Shown piece by piece: positions 62,818-64,000 of a DNA stretch of 64,000 nucleotides; positions within the stretch are counted from its first letter, which is position 1; each line of letters starts with the position of its first letter. The DNA comes from G963669295 sp963669295 (GTDB lineage: Bacteria; Bacteroidota; Bacteroidia; Flavobacteriales_D; CALLUQ01): NCBI GenBank assembly GCA_963669295.1, contig OY769938.1:4464001-4528000 (forward strand). The letters are read 5' to 3'. Below the pieces are notes generated by a model. It ran no database searches. It saw nothing but the letters and a program-made list of their open reading frames with translations, and was not told where the DNA came from. Made by a program: the position numbers and the translations under genes.

Positions 62818-64000
62818 CTAGTTTAATAACAGCTGATTGTTGTTGATTACACCCAGCACTTTGCCAGTAAATGTTGTTCCAACAAAGGGAGTGTTTTTCG
62901 ACTTTGATCGTAGGTCATTCTCTCCAAATACCCATTCTTGATTAGGGTTGAAAAGGGTGATATTGGCTGTAGCTCCTTCTTTAATAGTGGGTACTTCCAT
63001 TTGCAGTATGGTGCGTGGATTGATGGCCAATTTTTGCACCAATTCATCTTGAGAAAGGGCACCATTTACTCCAGTGTTCAATGCTGCATAGGCCGTTTCC
63101 AATCCGATGATGCCAAATGCAGCTCGATCGAACTCACATTTCTTATGTTCTTCATCTTCCGGTGTATGGTCGGAAGAGATGGCATCGATGGTACCATCTT
63201 TTAATCCTTCAATCAATGCTTTGATGTCGTTGTTGGTACGCAATGGAGGCATGACCTTGTAATTGGAATCAAACTCTTCCAGTACGGTATCGTCGAGCAG
63301 CAGTTGATGGGCTGCTACCTCGGCAGTAATTTGTTGCCCTTTGGCTTTTGCTTCACGAATAAGTGCCACACTTTTGGCAGTAGATATGGTACAGAAGTGC
63401 AACTTAGCATCGGTATATTCAGTGAGAAAGATGTCGCGGGCTACATGCAGTTCTTCTGCAAGGGCAGGAATGCCTTTCAGTCCCAGTCGGGTACCAGAGG
63501 CTCCTTCATTCATCTGTCCGTTTTTTGCCATGTTCTCATCGTGCGGAAAGCTGATGATTAGTCCATCGAAGTTTTTGGCATACATCAGCGCCCGGGTCAT
63601 TACTCCTGCACTTGCAACAGCATGTTTATCGTCGGTAAAGGCTTTGGCACCTGCATTGTGCATGTCGTACATTTCTGCAATTTCTTTGCCTTCCAGGTTG
63701 TTGGATAGTGCTCCGGCAGGGTATACATCTACAATGGCTCCTGCCGCTTTGTTAATGACATATTCAACGTCGGCTTTTTTATCGATGGGTGGTTCGGTAG
63801 AAGGCATTACCATCACGCCGGTAAACCCACCTGCAGCAGCAGCATTCACCCCGCTGGTAAGGTCTTCTTTATATTCGTGCCCGGGATCTCGGAAGTTAAC
63901 ATGCAAATCGAACCAACCGGGAGAGGCGTGCAGCCCATCTCCTGTTACTACTTCTGCGTTAGCAGGAGCTTCCAGGCTAGTGCCAATTTTAGTAATGATG
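62818..64000 (-). CDS. dihydroorotase-family protein with degenerate metal site, 5' end cut by window
   Basis: The frame stays open to base 64000, so the N-terminus is missing; at least 393 residues are visible. The amidohydrolase layout is clear: DLHVNFRDPGHEYKEDL, PSTEPPID, LHFCTISTAKS, TAEVAAHQLLL, PPLRTNNDIKALI and AISSDHTPEDEEHKK. Several metal ligands of active dihydroorotases are changed: HxH is HVN, the His of HIAHVS is Thr, PHHL is AHQL and DHAPH is DHTPE. I recall such divergence in other Bacteroidota homologues. It may be an inactive partner of aspartate transcarbamoylase or use an altered site; an active pyrC may lie elsewhere. Confidence 0.88.
   Translation of the reverse strand, partial: IITKIGTSLEAPANAEVVTGDGLHASPGWFDLHVNFRDPGHEYKEDLTSGVNAAAAGGFTGVMVMPSTEPPIDKKADVEYVINKAAGAIVDVYPAGALSNNLEGKEIAEMYDMHNAGAKAFTDDKHAVASAGVMTRALMYAKNFDGLIISFPHDENMAKNGQMNEGASGTRLGLKGIPALAEELHVARDIFLTEYTDAKLHFCTISTAKSVALIREAKAKGQQITAEVAAHQLLLDDTVLEEFDSNYKVMPPLRTNNDIKALIEGLKDGTIDAISSDHTPEDEEHKKCEFDRAAFGIIGLETAYAALNTGVNGALSQDELVQKLAINPRTILQMEVPTIKEGATANITLFNPNQEWVFGENDLRSKSKNTPFVGTTFTGKVLGVINNNQLLLN

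Noticed and set aside
1..64000. CRISPR arrays, tRNAs, rRNAs, insertion sequences
   Set aside because: I looked through all intergenic gaps and saw no regularly spaced repeats, cloverleaf sequences, rRNA segments or transposase genes.

Overview
The window reads as chromosome of a Bacteroidota bacterium (Flavobacteriales, Cytophagales or Saprospirales type). The evidence is gliding-type C-terminal domains and type A sorting tails for the type IX secretion system (T9SS), a PorP/SprF protein, TonB-dependent receptors, LytS/LytTR-type signalling, promoters of the TTG / TAnnTTTG kind, and start codons without clear Shine-Dalgarno sequences. I see no rRNA, tRNA, CRISPR array, insertion sequence or prophage. 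Both edges cut genes.

Layout. 1-5.2 kb: two tandem paralogous secreted PKD/beta-propeller proteins. 5.4-19.1 kb: a co-directional run of seven genes: a three-module TIR protein, a membrane-anchored nSTAND ATPase with WD40 repeats, a TonB-dependent receptor, a methyltransferase, a small secreted protein, a giant transporter with HEAT and cyclic-nucleotide-binding-like domains, and a 2-hydroxyacid dehydrogenase. 19.1-28.6 kb: mostly housekeeping (prfC, acyltransferase, mnmA, sprF-like, phoH-like) plus a CHAT-like protein that has lost its catalytic core. 28.8-29.45 kb: a non-coding stretch with a near-consensus promoter, many tetraloop-capped hairpins and a terminator, a candidate large structured RNA of no class I recognise. 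29.5-32.4 kb: small proteins and an exported caspase-like protease with a DUF4384-like partner.

32.5-38.8 kb: a signalling island. Two paralogous all-helical (TPR-like) proteins each face, divergently, a tiny gene for a short exported peptide with its own terminator. Between them lie a sigma-region-4/alpha-CTD-like DNA-binding protein, a STAS-like protein and a soluble histidine kinase. The arrangement resembles the peptide/TPR-receptor (RRNPP) quorum systems of Firmicutes and would be new for this phylum. A bipartite TTGTCC-type element upstream of the second peptide gene is also present, with identical spacing, just upstream of the TIR gene, hinting at a common regulator for the two accessory regions.

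39-50.4 kb: a T9SS cargo protein, a polytopic membrane protein with a TPR tail, a lytic transglycosylase, a LytS/LytTR pair behind a TonB-dependent receptor, and two small unknown genes. 50.4-54.6 kb: one tight operon (TPR protein, comA-like phosphosulfolactate synthase, rhodanese, DUF368 lipid-carrier transporter, aroE). 54.7-64 kb: glmM-like mutase, cysteine desulfurase, a conserved unknown, a PhnP-like hydrolase, a T9SS-exported M36 metalloprotease and a dihydroorotase homologue with degenerate metal ligands.
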